In this document: in pieces, positions 1 through 9,991 of the stretch
How the letters are laid out: the number at the start of each line of letters is the position of its first letter
How positions within the stretch are numbered: position 1 is the stretch's first letter
Origin: Neptunicoccus sediminis
GTDB taxonomy: Bacteria; Pseudomonadota; Alphaproteobacteria; Rhodobacterales; Rhodobacteraceae
Length of the DNA stretch: 64,000 nucleotides
Direction: 5' to 3'
Assembly (NCBI RefSeq): GCF_001719615.1
Contig: NZ_MDVX01000002.1
Span: 434,001-498,000, forward strand
Translations under genes and position numbers: made by a program
The notes under the pieces: generated by a model
The model's input: the letters and a program-made list of their open reading frames with translations, nothing else
The model's database searches: none
Told to the model about the DNA's origin: nothing

Positions 1-1559
1 CGCTGGGGGTGACAGCCGCTGCCGCTTATACGCTGATCGGCACCCCGATGGCCGAGGCTGCGGCCCACGGTGCCAAGCCCAAGATGGGTGGCACGATGCG
101 CATTCAGATGACCTGTAAGGCGCTGAAAGATCCCCGCGCCTACGACTGGTCCGAAATCGCGAACTTCACCCGTGGCTGGCTGGAATATCTGGTCCAGATC
201 AATGCCGACGGTTCGTTTGAGGGGCGTCTTCTGGAAAGCTGGGAGGCCAATGAGGATGCAACAGAAATCACCCTCAACGTGCGCAAGGGCGTAAAGTGGA
301 ACAATGGCGATGATTTCACCGCCGAAGACGTCGCCCGCAATATTCGCGGCTGGTGTGACAAGGCCATGGAAGGCAATTCCATGGCCGGACGTATGGCCAC
401 GCTGATCGGGGAAGACGGCACGGCTGCCGAAGGCGCGATCACGGTAGCGGATTCCCATACTGTGATCCTGAAACCGTCCGATCCCGACATCACCCTGATC
501 CCGGGCATGGCGGATTATCCGGCGGCGATTGTCCATTCCTCCCATGATCCTGAAAACATGGTTGGCAATCCGATCGGCACCGGCCCTTACATCCCTGAAT
601 CCTTTGAAGCAGGTGTGAAAGGTGTCGTTGTGCGCAACGAGGACCACACCTGGTGGGATGCAGAGGCCAACGGCCCCTATGTAGACCGGATCGAATACAT
701 CGACTTTGGCACGGAACCTGCCGCTTGGGTCGCCGGGGCGGAATCCGAAGAATACGATATGGGCTATCGCACAGACGGCGAGTATATCGAAATCTTCGAA
801 ACGCTGGAGGGCTGGAACAAATCCACCACAGTGACCGCCAACACCATCGTTGCCCGCTGCAACCAAGTGGCCGAAGTGGACGGTATGGTGCCCTATAAGG
901 ACAAACGTGTCCGCAAGGCACTGGCGATGGCGGTGGACAATGCGGTTGTGCTGGAGCTTGGCTTTGCCAATAACGGCGTGCCTGCGGCGAACCATCAGGT
1001 CGCGCCGATCCATCCGGAATACGCCGATATTGGCCCCCATGTTGCCGACCCCGAAGGCGCCAAGGCGCTGATGGAAGAGGCTGGCATGGCCGATTTCGAG
1101 CACGAGCTGATCTCGCTCGACAGTGACTGGCGCAAGGATTCCACGGATGCCATTGGCGACCAGATCCGTCAGGCGGGGATCAACATCAAACGCACGGTCC
1201 TGCCCGGCTCTACCTTCTGGAACGACTGGGCGAAATATCCGTTCTCGACCACCAACTGGAACCAGCGCCCGCTGGGGATTCAGGTGCTGGCCCTTGCCTT
1301 CCGCTCCGGTGAGGCGTGGAACGAAAGCGCCTATGCCAACCCCGAATTTGACGCGGCTGTGACAGAGGCAATGGCGATTGCCGATGCGGACAAGCGGCGC
1401 GAGGTTATGGCCCGTCTGGAACAAATGCTGGTTGATGACGGTGTGATCATCCAACCCTACTGGCAAAGCGTCAGCCGCTTTTACAAGGACGGCGTGGTCG
1501 GGGCAGACATGCACCCCTCCTTTGAAATCCATGTCCATAAGCTCGGCTTTGCGGCCTGA
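1..1559 (+). CDS. Peptide/nickel-type ABC transporter substrate-binding protein (5' end outside window)
   Basis: This is the periplasmic binding protein of a Dpp/Opp-type importer (SBP family 5), which would capture a peptide-like solute and deliver it to the permeases encoded just downstream. The frame is open from the first bases, and the visible N-terminus (LGV, an alanine run, YTLIG) looks like the hydrophobic core and end of an export signal. The real start, perhaps with a Tat-type motif, therefore lies upstream of the window, and the GTG at base 9 is probably internal. Family-like stretches follow, including [12 protein letters not shown] and GTGPY. About 516 residues are visible, near the usual family length. 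A strong terminator follows, so much of the message may stop before the permease genes. The exact substrate cannot be read from the sequence. Confidence 0.88.
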   Translation, partial: LGVTAAAAYTLIGTPMAEAAAHGAKPKMGGTMRIQMTCKALKDPRAYDWSEIANFTRGWLEYLVQINADGSFEGRLLESWEANEDATEITLNVRKGVKWNNGDDFTAEDVARNIRGWCDKAMEGNSMAGRMATLIGEDGTAAEGAITVADSHTVILKPSDPDITLIPGMADYPAAIVHSSHDPENMVGNPIGTGPYIPESFEAGVKGVVVRNEDHTWWDAEANGPYVDRIEYIDFGTEPAAWVAGAESEEYDMGYRTDGEYIEIFETLEGWNKSTTVTANTIVARCNQVAEVDGMVPYKDKRVRKALAMAVDNAVVLELGFANNGVPAANHQVAPIHPEYADIGPHVADPEGAKALMEEAGMADFEHELISLDSDWRKDSTDAIGDQIRQAGINIKRTVLPGSTFWNDWAKYPFSTTNWNQRPLGIQVLALAFRSGEAWNESAYANPEFDAAVTEAMAIADADKRREVMARLEQMLVDDGVIIQPYWQSVSRFYKDGVVGADMHPSFEIHVHKLGFAA

Positions 1560-1570
1560 TAGAAAACGAC

Positions 1571-1600
1571 AAAAGGCCAGAGCATCGCTCTGGCCTTTTT
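1571..1600 (+). terminator. Rho-independent terminator or attenuator after the binding-protein gene
   Basis: A 13-bp perfect stem with a 3-base ATC loop (AAAAGGCCAGAGC against its complement) ends in a T run, 11 bases after the stop codon. It lies between the binding protein and the permease genes. This is a common arrangement that keeps the binding protein in excess over the membrane parts. Confidence 0.85.
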
Positions 1601-1716
1601 CGTCAATCGCTACAGTTGTCTGACGATCAACCAACAATAAACCACAGGCCCGGACCCCGCTGACCCGCAATCAGGCAGCCAAATCAAGGCCACAGGACCA
1701 AGCAACAGGGAAATCT

Positions 1717-2799
1717 ATGGGAAGATTTATTCTCCGGCGAACAGGGGTCATGCTGCTGACAGCCCTGTGCCTGACTTTCATCGTGTTTTTCATGACGAAC
1801 CTTTATCCGAACCTTGAAAAACTGGCGAAAACCGAAGGCAATATGCGGATGACCGACGAACAGGTCGAAAGCTGGCTGGTAAATCGCGGATATACCCAGA
1901 ACGTTTTTCTTAAGTACGGCCAGTGGCTTGGCGTAATGCCCTCACCCAAAATCGAAGTCGACGGAGAGATCCACACCCGCTGTTCCCGCCCCGGAGTACC
2001 GGATGAAGAGATCGGGAATTACTGCGGCGTGTTACAGGGAAACTTTGGATTTTCCACAGTTTTCAAAGGCGAGGTTTCGGATATTATCGCCAAGAGGCTG
2101 GCGCTGACGGGCTGGCTGATGCTGTTTGTACTGATTGTGATGGTGCCTATGGCGCTGGTGATCGGGATACTTGCAGGAATGCGGGAAGGATCGCGCACGG
2201 ACAGATCGCTTTCAACTTTTGCAATCGCCACGACGGCTACGCCGGAATATGTGTCCGGTGTGATCTTTGTAGTGTTGTTTGCCTCCTCGCGCACCGGCCT
2301 CTCCCCGATCCTGCACGAATGGGGCTGGATTGAGAAGAAAACCCTGTTCAAAGGGCTGGCCTCAACCGCTGCCAATGACATTACATTTGCCAATTTCACC
2401 CTGCCCGTGATGGCGCTGGCGCTTTACGGGGTGGGGTATATCGCGCGGATGACACGGGCCTCTATGGCCGAAGTGATGACCGCGCAATACATCCGCACCG
2501 CCCGCTTGAAAGGGGTCAGCTTTCGCAACATCGTCTTGAAACACGCACTGCGCAATGCGCTGATTGCGCCGTTTACCGTCATCATGCTGCAAATCCCGTG
2601 GTTGCTGACCGGCGTTGTGATTGTCGAGACCCTGTTCAATTACAAAGGCTTTGGCTGGACGCTGGTTCAGGCCGCCGGAAACAACGACATAGAGCTGTTG
2701 CTCGGCGTTTCGGTGGTGGCTGTTCTGGTGGTGCTGGTAACGCAGCTCATATCCGACATCGGCTATGTTTTTCTCAACCCGCGCATCCGCGTCAGCTAA
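1717..2799 (+). CDS. ABC transporter permease, DppB/OppB type
   Basis: An inner-membrane subunit of the peptide-type importer, 360 residues. It starts with a hydrophobic segment (about residues 9-28), has a periplasmic stretch, then the binding-protein-dependent permease domain with about five further membrane segments. An EAA-like coupling loop is visible near residues 255-280 (RTARLKGVSF, then LRNAL), where the ATPase docks. The start ATG has an AGGGAA ribosome site. Only 15 bases separate its stop from the next permease gene, so the two are surely co-transcribed. A cysteine pair in the periplasmic region (the Cys of CSRPG and the Cys of NYCG) could form a disulfide; that is inference. Confidence 0.92.
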   Translation: MGRFILRRTGVMLLTALCLTFIVFFMTNLYPNLEKLAKTEGNMRMTDEQVESWLVNRGYTQNVFLKYGQWLGVMPSPKIEVDGEIHTRCSRPGVPDEEIGNYCGVLQGNFGFSTVFKGEVSDIIAKRLALTGWLMLFVLIVMVPMALVIGILAGMREGSRTDRSLSTFAIATTATPEYVSGVIFVVLFASSRTGLSPILHEWGWIEKKTLFKGLASTAANDITFANFTLPVMALALYGVGYIARMTRASMAEVMTAQYIRTARLKGVSFRNIVLKHALRNALIAPFTVIMLQIPWLLTGVVIVETLFNYKGFGWTLVQAAGNNDIELLLGVSVVAVLVVLVTQLISDIGYVFLNPRIRVS

Positions 2800-2814
2800 G
2801 GAAGGGACACTATT

Positions 2815-4020
2815 ATGGAACCTCTCACATCCCTTCAAATCGTCGGTTATGTGTTCATGCAGTTCATCCCTGTCTGGGTCGGAATGCTGGTGATTTTCGC
2901 CCTGTCAATCATGACCAAGAACAAGACCGGACTTTATGGCAAGCTGTTTGACAGCCCGATTGGAATGGTCGGCTTTGCGCTGGTGCTGTTCTGGGTGCTG
3001 ACGGCCATTTTTGCCGATGCCATCATGACACACGCCGCGCTGGAAACCGCGTCGGGTATGAAAAACAAACTGCCCGGCACCCCCCTGCGCGGCGCGACCG
3101 AGGGCGATTTCCAGTGGTATCTGTTTGGCGGCGATAACCTTGCACGGGATGTGTTCTCGCGCATGGTGGCCGGTTCACGGATCGTGCTGATCATCGCGCC
3201 TGCGGCCACGCTGTTTGCCTTTATGGTGGGTATCACCCTTGGCCTGCCTGCGGGATATTTCGGCGGGCGCACCGACACAGTGCTGTCATTTCTGGCGAAC
3301 CTCGTGCTCGCCTTTCCGGTGATCCTGCTGTTCTACCTGCTGGTCACACCGGAGATCCGCGCAGCAGGGGCCGAGATCCGCATCTGGGGCGGCAACACTT
3401 GGGTCACGTCGATCCCGAATATACTGGCGGCAATCCTGTTCCTGTTCCCGATCCTGTTCTTGCTGATCCTGTTCCAGTCGCGGTTTTTCACCCGTCCGAT
3501 GCTGCGCAACATCCTGATCGCGGGCACCTTGCTGGCAGGCGCTTGGATGTATTCGGGACTGGCGTTCAATGCCGATCCGCTCGGCCTGCTGGGGATGGAC
3601 CCGAACCTGTTGAACATCTTTGTCTCGGTTGTGTTTGTGAACTCCCCCACGGTATTCCGGATCGTGCGGGGGCTGGCGCTCGACATTCAGACGCGGGACT
3701 ATGTGGCAGCGGCGCAGACCCGTGGCGAGGGTCCGTGGTATATCATGCTTTGGGAAATCCTGCCCAACGCGCGCGGACCGCTGATCGTAGATTTCTGTCT
3801 GCGCATCGGCTATACCACCATCCTGCTCGGGACATTGGGCTTTTTCGGCCTTGGCCTCTCGCCGGAAAGTCCGGACTGGGGGTCTACCATCAACGAGGGG
3901 CGCAAGCTGCTGACCCTTTATCCCCACCCTGCCCTGATCCCTGCCCTTGCCCTGATGTCTATGGTGCTGGGGTTGAACCTGCTGGCCGACGGCCTGCGTG
4001 AACAATCACTCAAAGACTAA
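2815..4020 (+). CDS. ABC transporter permease, DppC/OppC type
   Basis: The second membrane subunit of the importer, 401 residues, longer than the typical 300. The extra length comes from two added hydrophobic regions: one N-terminal (residues about 8-30), and one in the middle (about residues 195-250) that interrupts the usual permease domain. The C-terminal coupling loop (RGEGPWYIMLWEILPNA) and the final segment ending in ADGLREQSLKD are typical of DppC. It is followed after 12 bases by the ATPase gene, with a GGGAGACGCGGA ribosome site between them. Confidence 0.9.
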   Translation: MEPLTSLQIVGYVFMQFIPVWVGMLVIFALSIMTKNKTGLYGKLFDSPIGMVGFALVLFWVLTAIFADAIMTHAALETASGMKNKLPGTPLRGATEGDFQWYLFGGDNLARDVFSRMVAGSRIVLIIAPAATLFAFMVGITLGLPAGYFGGRTDTVLSFLANLVLAFPVILLFYLLVTPEIRAAGAEIRIWGGNTWVTSIPNILAAILFLFPILFLLILFQSRFFTRPMLRNILIAGTLLAGAWMYSGLAFNADPLGLLGMDPNLLNIFVSVVFVNSPTVFRIVRGLALDIQTRDYVAAAQTRGEGPWYIMLWEILPNARGPLIVDFCLRIGYTTILLGTLGFFGLGLSPESPDWGSTINEGRKLLTLYPHPALIPALALMSMVLGLNLLADGLREQSLKD

Positions 4021-4032
4021 GGGAGACGCGGA

Positions 4033-6123
4033 ATGACTAAATGGGATTATGACGGCCCGATCCTTGAAATCGAAAACCTGTCGATTTCCTTCTTCACCCG
4101 CGCCGGAGAAATCCCCGCGGTGATGGATTTCTCCACCACGGTCATGCCCGGTGAAGCAATGGGGCTGGTCGGGGAATCCGGCTGCGGCAAATCCACCGTT
4201 GCGCTGGGGGTGATGCAGGATCTGGGAAAGAACGGGAAGATCGTCGGCGGCAGCATCAAGTTCAAGGGACGCGATCTGAACACGATGAGCGAGGAAGAGT
4301 TACGCGACCTGCGCGGCTCTGAAATCGCGATGATCTATCAAGAGCCGATGGCCTCTCTCAATCCGGCAATGCGCATCGGCAAGCAACTGATGGAAGTGCC
4401 GATGATCCATGAAGGCACCTCCAAGGATCAGGCCCGCCAGATGGCGATTGAAGTGATCAACGATGTGAAACTGCCCGATCCGGAACGGATACTCGATGCC
4501 TATCCGCACCAGCTTTCGGGTGGGCAACAGCAGCGTATTGTGATCGCAATGGCACTGATGTCCAAACCATCGCTGCTGATCCTTGACGAACCGACAACCG
4601 CATTGGACGTGACGGTAGAGGCAGGGATCGTCGATCTGGTAAAGGGGCTGGGCGAGAAATACGGCACATCCATGCTGTTCATTTCCCATAATCTCGGGCT
4701 GGTGCTGGATACCTGTGACCGTCTGTGCGTGATGTATTCCGGTGAAGCGGTGGAAACCGGATCTATCGAGGATGTGTTCGACAAGATGCGTCACCCCTAC
4801 ACGCAAGCGCTGTTCCGCTCTATTCCGCTGCCGGGGGCAGACAAAAACGCCTCTCCTTTGATCGCCATTCCGGGCAATTTCCCCCTGCCTCATGAACGCC
4901 CGCCCGGCTGTAATTTCGGACCGCGCTGCGATTATTTTGTCAACGGGCTGTGCAACAAAGGCGCTATCCCGATGGTCGCCGTAGAAGGCGGTGGCCGCGA
5001 CCGCCATGAAAGCCGCTGCCTGCGGGTGGACGAGATCAACTGGAAGGCCCCGCCTGCCGTTGCAGACAACACCTCAAAGACCGAACCGGGCGAAGTGGTT
5101 TTGAAAGTGGACGGGTTGAAAAAATACTATGAAGTGGCCGCAAATGCCATTTTCGGCGGCGGCGATGTTCGGGTTGTGAAAGCCAATGAGACCCTGTCCT
5201 TTGAAGCCCGCGAGAGCGAGACACTGGCCATCGTGGGGGAGTCCGGTTGCGGTAAATCCACGCTTGCCAAGGTGTTGATGGGGCTGGAGACCGCTACCGA
5301 CGGTTCCGTGACGCTGAACAACAACCAGATTGAAAACACCCCGATTGAAAACCGCGACACGGATACGGTGGCCTCTATCCAGATGGTGTTCCAGAACCCG
5401 TTTGACACGCTCAACCCCTCTATGACGGTGGGCAGCCAGATCATTCGTGCACTGGAGATTTTCAAGGTCGGAAACACCGCCGCTGAACGCCGCCAGAGGA
5501 TGCTGGAACTGCTCGATTTGGTGAAACTGCCCCGCGCCTTTGCGGACCGGATGCCCCGTCAGTTGTCAGGCGGGCAGAAACAGCGGGTCGGCATCGCGCG
5601 GGCCTTTGCCGGATCAGCGCAAATTGTGGTGGCGGATGAACCTGTGTCTGCGCTGGACGTATCTGTGCAGGCGGCGGTGACGGACCTGCTGATGGAAATC
5701 CAGCGAGAGAACAAAACCACCCTGCTGTTCATCAGCCATGATCTGTCCATTGTGCGCTACCTCGCGGATCGGGTCATGGTGATGTACCTTGGTCATGTGG
5801 TGGAAATGGGCACTACAGAAGAAGTCTTCTCACCGCCCTATCACCCCTACACCGAGGCGCTGCTCTCTGCTGTGCCGATTGCCGATACCAGCGTGCTGAA
5901 AAAGCGGATTGTGTTGGAAGGCGACATTCCGTCCGCCATGAACCCGCCAAGCGGCTGCCCGTTCCAGACGCGCTGCCCCCACAAGGTTAACGTAGCCGGA
6001 AACCTGTGCGAAACCGAAGTCCCGCCAATGCGCGATCTGGCAGGCAGCCAGCAGATTAAGTGCCATCTGGCGCAAAGCTATCTGGACCAGATGGAGCCCG
6101 TAATCAAAATCGCGGCGGAATAG
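4033..6123 (+). CDS. ABC transporter ATPase, DppD-DppF-like fusion with two nucleotide-binding domains
   Basis: One 696-residue polypeptide carries both ATP-binding cassettes that power the importer; in many bacteria these are two proteins (DppD and DppF). Each half has a Walker A (GESGCGKST, near residues 47-55 and 402-410) and an ABC signature (LSGGQQQR in the first half, LSGGQKQR in the second). Each also has a Walker B (LLILDEP, IVVADEP) and the cysteine-containing oligopeptide-transporter C-terminal extension (CNFGPRCDYF, CPFQTRCPHK). Both cassettes look catalytically complete. It is the last gene of the operon. Confidence 0.93.
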   Translation: MTKWDYDGPILEIENLSISFFTRAGEIPAVMDFSTTVMPGEAMGLVGESGCGKSTVALGVMQDLGKNGKIVGGSIKFKGRDLNTMSEEELRDLRGSEIAMIYQEPMASLNPAMRIGKQLMEVPMIHEGTSKDQARQMAIEVINDVKLPDPERILDAYPHQLSGGQQQRIVIAMALMSKPSLLILDEPTTALDVTVEAGIVDLVKGLGEKYGTSMLFISHNLGLVLDTCDRLCVMYSGEAVETGSIEDVFDKMRHPYTQALFRSIPLPGADKNASPLIAIPGNFPLPHERPPGCNFGPRCDYFVNGLCNKGAIPMVAVEGGGRDRHESRCLRVDEINWKAPPAVADNTSKTEPGEVVLKVDGLKKYYEVAANAIFGGGDVRVVKANETLSFEARESETLAIVGESGCGKSTLAKVLMGLETATDGSVTLNNNQIENTPIENRDTDTVASIQMVFQNPFDTLNPSMTVGSQIIRALEIFKVGNTAAERRQRMLELLDLVKLPRAFADRMPRQLSGGQKQRVGIARAFAGSAQIVVADEPVSALDVSVQAAVTDLLMEIQRENKTTLLFISHDLSIVRYLADRVMVMYLGHVVEMGTTEEVFSPPYHPYTEALLSAVPIADTSVLKKRIVLEGDIPSAMNPPSGCPFQTRCPHKVNVAGNLCETEVPPMRDLAGSQQIKCHLAQSYLDQMEPVIKIAAE

Positions 6124-6205
6124 CGTGGGGCGGCGCGTCAAAACAGGGTGACAGCGGGCTTTTCGGGGTGGCATAGTCCGCCTAACCCATCGCAAAGGCC
6201 CGCCC

Positions 6206-6541
6206 ATGTCCCGTTTCGCCCCCCTGCCCGAACCGCCTTATTACGCAGTCATATTCACCGCACAGCGCAGGGGTGCGGACAATGGTTACGGCGCAATGGC
6301 CGAAAAGATGGGCGAACTGGCCGCCGCCCAGCCTGGCTATCTCGGGGTGGAATCCACGCGGGATGAGCACGGTCTGGGGATCACCGTATCTTACTGGCAG
6401 GACGAAGCGGCGCTGAAGAACTGGAAACAGGTTTCAGAGCATTTGTTCGCGCAAAAGATGGGGCGCGAGAAATGGTATGAACATTACACCCTGCGTGTTG
6501 CCAAGGTTGAACGCCATTACGACGGACCGGAGGGGCGCTGA
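6206..6541 (+). CDS. Antibiotic-biosynthesis-monooxygenase (ABM) fold protein
   Basis: A 111-residue single-domain protein of the dimeric alpha/beta-barrel ABM superfamily. Typical features are the opening beta strand (YYAVIFTA), the helix with MAEKMGELAAAQPGYLGVES, and the later ITVSYWQDEAALKNWK pattern. Members include small cofactor-free oxygenases and haem-degrading enzymes, but many have no known function; nothing here fixes the substrate. The gene stands alone and converges on the antiporter gene, with only 12 bases between them. Confidence 0.8.
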   Translation: MSRFAPLPEPPYYAVIFTAQRRGADNGYGAMAEKMGELAAAQPGYLGVESTRDEHGLGITVSYWQDEAALKNWKQVSEHLFAQKMGREKWYEHYTLRVAKVERHYDGPEGR

Positions 6542-6553
6542 ATCTGACGCGGT

Positions 6554-7756
6554 TCAATCCTGCGGCGCGTCATCCTTTTGCGCGAATGTCCGTGCCAGCG
6601 GGGCCGCAGAAATACCATGGGCCAGGATGGACAATAACACCGTCACCACCACGCAGGCCTGTATCTCATCCGCGAACGGAATATCGTAGTCCTCTACCAC
6701 CAGCAGCGCAAACAGGATAGAGGCCAGTCCCCGTGGCCCGAACCAGCCCAAAAACAGCCGTTCCCGCAGGATTAGCGGACTGCCCAGCAGCGACAGCATA
6801 ATCGGGACGATCCGCACCACCGTCAGGAACAGAACCGCCAGCAGGACCGCCGACAGGCTGATGTGTGCGATGCCCACAGGCAGCAGCACGGCACCGAAAA
6901 TCACAAAAGCCCCGATGGTGGCAAGCTGGCCCTGACTTTCCATAAATTCGGTAATGAAACTGGCGTCATAGCGGTAGGTATTGCCAAAAACCGCACCGGC
7001 AACAAAAGCCGCAATGAACCCGTTGCCCCCGATGACCGAAGCCAGCAGATAGGCGGCAAAGGCTGTGGCGAGAAAGACAATCGCCTCGCTCTCCTCATTG
7101 GCCCAACCTGCCTGCTGCGCACGGTTCATCGCGCGGGCTATGCCCCAGCCAACCGCCAGACCTGCCAGCGGCCCGAGGATCACCTGCAACAGCGCATCCA
7201 GCGCCAAGGCTCCGGTTCCGTCGCCGCTGCCCGCCAAAATCGCGCCGAACAGCACAAAGGGCAGCGCCAGCCCGTCGTTCAGCCCGCTTTCCACATTGAT
7301 GGTCTGGCGCAAACGGTCCGGCAGCTTGTCGGAATTGACCACACTCGCCCCCAGTGCGGCATCTGTCGGGGTCAGCACCGCCGCAATCAGCAGTGCCACC
7401 GCCCAGCCACCCGAGGGGAAAATTACATAGGCCACCAATGTGCCCAGCCCGACTGTAAGCGGCATCCCGATCACCAGCATCCGCAGCGGTAAAAAGACGC
7501 TTTCCCCAAGATGCTTGGGGCGAAAATGGCTCGCATCTGCGAACAGGACAATGACCAGCGTCACCTCTGCCACCACGCGGGCAATCTCTCGCAGGGCGTG
7601 TTCTTCGGCCAGCAGACCAATAGGATAGGACATGGCGAATCCGGTGGCGGTGAAAATCATCGGCAGGGTAATCGCGGATTTCTCCAGTCGCGCCGCCGAA
7701 AGCGCCCAGAGGATCACGACACACAGCAGTCCAAGCACCAGAAGTTCAGTCGGCAT
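6554..7756 (-). CDS. Cation:proton antiporter, CPA1 (NhaP-like) family
   Basis: A polytopic inner-membrane exchanger of about 400 residues with roughly 12 hydrophobic segments, expected to swap Na+ or K+ for protons. The segment NVESGLNDGLALPF holds the Asn-Asp pair typical of CPA1 ion-binding sites, and an earlier LTPTDAALGASV segment is also family-typical. I chose the ATG at 7756 over the upstream TTG because a GGGGGA ribosome site sits just before it. Only a short cytoplasmic tail follows, so the large regulatory domains of some NhaP proteins are absent. Confidence 0.9.
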   Translation of the reverse strand: MPTELLVLGLLCVVILWALSAARLEKSAITLPMIFTATGFAMSYPIGLLAEEHALREIARVVAEVTLVIVLFADASHFRPKHLGESVFLPLRMLVIGMPLTVGLGTLVAYVIFPSGGWAVALLIAAVLTPTDAALGASVVNSDKLPDRLRQTINVESGLNDGLALPFVLFGAILAGSGDGTGALALDALLQVILGPLAGLAVGWGIARAMNRAQQAGWANEESEAIVFLATAFAAYLLASVIGGNGFIAAFVAGAVFGNTYRYDASFITEFMESQGQLATIGAFVIFGAVLLPVGIAHISLSAVLLAVLFLTVVRIVPIMLSLLGSPLILRERLFLGWFGPRGLASILFALLVVEDYDIPFADEIQACVVVTVLLSILAHGISAAPLARTFAQKDDAPQD

Positions 7757-7909
7757 AGGGTCCCCCAATCGTCAGTCCACGGCTATGCGGTTGAAAAACC
7801 CTAAGCATTCCCGCGACCCATTTGCAAGCAAACCTGCTGACACAACTTGGCAGGACCGATGGGCTACACCGGAGTCACCCATGACAACCAACCCTGAAAG
7901 GACATTACA

Positions 7910-8296
7910 ATGATCGACCATTCCGGTATCAGCGTTTCGGATTTTGACGCCGCCAAAGCATTTTATCTCGCAGCTCTCGCCCCTCTGGACGGGAAAATGC
8001 TGATGGAAATACCAAGCGAACACACAGGCGGCGTAAAAGTAGCCGGATTTGGCCGCGACGCGCCAACCTTCTGGATCAGCGAAAACGGCCAGCAAAAACC
8101 CGCGATGCACGTGGCTTTTGCCGCCAGAAACCACACCGAGGTGGATGCCTTCTACAAAGCGGCCATTGCTGCGGGTGGCGAAGACAACGGGGCCCCCGGC
8201 CCGCGCCCCCATTATCACGAGCATTACTACGGCGCCTTTGTGCGCGACCCCGATGGCAACAATGTAGAAGCGGTCTGCCACGCGCCGCAATCCTGA
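7910..8296 (+). CDS. Glyoxalase/bleomycin-resistance (VOC) family protein
   Basis: A 128-residue vicinal-oxygen-chelate fold protein. It begins MIDHSGISVSDFDAAKAFY, the typical first beta-alpha unit with a metal-ligand-like histidine at residue 4, and ends with FVRDPDGNNVEAVC, where the glutamate is a usual metal ligand. The middle HHxHE-like segment HYHEHYYGAF is also characteristic. VOC members include glyoxalases, dioxygenases and antibiotic-binding proteins; the reaction cannot be assigned. A GAAAGGA ribosome site precedes the ATG. Confidence 0.85.
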   Translation: MIDHSGISVSDFDAAKAFYLAALAPLDGKMLMEIPSEHTGGVKVAGFGRDAPTFWISENGQQKPAMHVAFAARNHTEVDAFYKAAIAAGGEDNGAPGPRPHYHEHYYGAFVRDPDGNNVEAVCHAPQS

Positions 8297-8443
8297 TCCG
8301 TTACACACCCGCCGCGCACCGGCCGCATTGTCCTGCCGGTGTGCATGCGACACCTCTCGCGCTTGTCAGTTGCGTCCTGTCAGTCTAAACCGCGCCCATC
8401 TGCCCGTATTAGCAAAGCCTGTCAGACAAAGGACACTCGCTTC

Positions 8444-9748
8444 ATGATCCCACGTTATTCCCGTCCCGAAATGGTTGCCATCTGGTCGCCGGAAACGAAA
8501 TTCAAAATCTGGTACGAGATCGAGGCCCACGCCTGTGAGGCAATGGCCAACATCGGCGTCATTCCCCGCGAAAACGCCGACGCCGTCTGGAAGGCCAAAG
8601 ACGTAGAATTCGACGTGGCCCGCATCGACGAAATCGAAGCAGTGACCAAACATGACGTCATCGCCTTTCTGACCCATCTGGCCGAACATGTGGGCAGCGA
8701 TGAAGCCCGATTTGTCCATCAGGGCATGACATCATCTGACGTGCTGGACACCTGTTTCAACGTGCAACTGGTGCGGGCGTCTGACATCCTGATCGCAGAT
8801 GTAGAGGCGCTTTTGGCGGCGCTGAAACGCCGCGCACTGGAGCATAAAGACACGGTACGTGTGGGTCGCAGCCACGGCATCCACGCTGAACCAACGACAA
8901 TGGGCCTGACCTTTGCGCGGTTCTATGCGGAGATGGATCGCAACCTGACCCGCCTTAAAACCGCCCGTGAAGAAATCGGCACCGGCGCAATTTCCGGCGC
9001 GGTTGGCACCTTTGCCAATATTGATCCCGCGGTTGAAGAACACGTCTGCAAACAGCTTGGCCTGAAGCCCGAGCCGATCAGCACCCAAGTCATTCCCCGC
9101 GACCGTCACGCCGCCTTCTTTGCGACACTTGGTCTGGTGGCAAGCTCAATCGAGAACATCGCGACCGAAGTGCGTCACATGCAGCGCACCGAAGTCCTGG
9201 AAGGTGCGGAATTCTTCTCGGCGGGGCAAAAGGGGTCTTCGGCCATGCCACACAAGAAAAACCCGATCCTGACAGAGAACCTGACAGGTCTGGCCCGTAC
9301 TGTACGTATGGCCGTGATCCCTGCGATGGAAAATGTGACCCTGTGGCACGAGCGGGACATCTCCCATTCCTCCGTGGAACGGGCCATCGGGCCGGATGCG
9401 ACTATCACGCTCGACTTTGCGCTGAACCGTCTGACTGGCGTGATCGACAAAATGCTGATCTATCCGGAAAACATGCTGGCGAATATGAACAAGTTCAGCG
9501 GTCTGGTGATGTCACAACGGGTGCTACTGGCGCTGACGCAAGCCGGCGTTTCGCGGGAGGACAGCTACAAACTGGTGCAGCGCAATGCGATGAAAGTCTG
9601 GGAACACGGCGCGGATTTCAAAACCGAGCTGCTGGGCGACGACGAAGTGCTCGCCGCGCTGTCGCCAGAGGAAATCGAAGAGAAGTTCGACCTTGGCTAT
9701 CACACCAAACATGTGGACACGATCTTCAAACGGGTCTTCAAGTATTGA
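8444..9748 (+). CDS. purB: Adenylosuccinate lyase
   Basis: This enzyme splits SAICAR to AICAR plus fumarate, and adenylosuccinate to AMP plus fumarate, so it acts twice in purine synthesis. The signature loop SSAMPHKKNP of the fumarase/aspartase superfamily is present around residues 264-273, and the TSSDVLDT and GRSHGIHAEP active-site segments precede it. I chose the ATG at 8444 (MIPRYSRPEM), which gives 434 residues, the family's length, with an AAAGGA ribosome site upstream. The longer open frame to 8339 has no support. An 11-bp hairpin follows the stop. Confidence 0.96.
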   Translation: MIPRYSRPEMVAIWSPETKFKIWYEIEAHACEAMANIGVIPRENADAVWKAKDVEFDVARIDEIEAVTKHDVIAFLTHLAEHVGSDEARFVHQGMTSSDVLDTCFNVQLVRASDILIADVEALLAALKRRALEHKDTVRVGRSHGIHAEPTTMGLTFARFYAEMDRNLTRLKTAREEIGTGAISGAVGTFANIDPAVEEHVCKQLGLKPEPISTQVIPRDRHAAFFATLGLVASSIENIATEVRHMQRTEVLEGAEFFSAGQKGSSAMPHKKNPILTENLTGLARTVRMAVIPAMENVTLWHERDISHSSVERAIGPDATITLDFALNRLTGVIDKMLIYPENMLANMNKFSGLVMSQRVLLALTQAGVSREDSYKLVQRNAMKVWEHGADFKTELLGDDEVLAALSPEEIEEKFDLGYHTKHVDTIFKRVFKY

Positions 9749-9771
9749 ACACCTGCCGTTGCGTAAACGGG

Positions 9772-9798
9772 TGAATCACTACTTTCAGTGGTGATTCA
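9772..9798 (+). terminator. Hairpin after purB
   Basis: An 11-bp inverted repeat (TGAATCACTAC paired with GTGGTGATTCA, one G-U) with a TTTCA loop lies 24 bases past the purB stop. There is no T run after it, so it may act as an RNA-end stabiliser or a Rho-assisted stop rather than a classic intrinsic terminator. Confidence 0.5.
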
Positions 9799-9991
9799 TC
9801 TGAAACACTTAACAATGGATTGTTGCGCATAGCGAAACAGCAAAGTCTCAAAAATCGACACAAACGCCCAAAAACCGTTAATGTTTTTAGACCACTTGAT
9901 AAATAACCTTAAAAAGAGTGACGTTTATCACTTTTTATATGGCAGAAATAAGGGTATTTTTAGGCATACCTTTTCAAGTAGCCATATTTAC

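Noticed and set aside
3286-4005. Long minus-strand open frame across the DppC gene
   Set aside because: It is a shadow of the permease gene: low-complexity Gln/Arg-rich product, no ribosome site and no domain.
6206-6541. Haem-degrading monooxygenase call for the ABM protein
   Set aside because: The fold family is clear but no haem-binding residue pattern could be confirmed, so only the family is stated.
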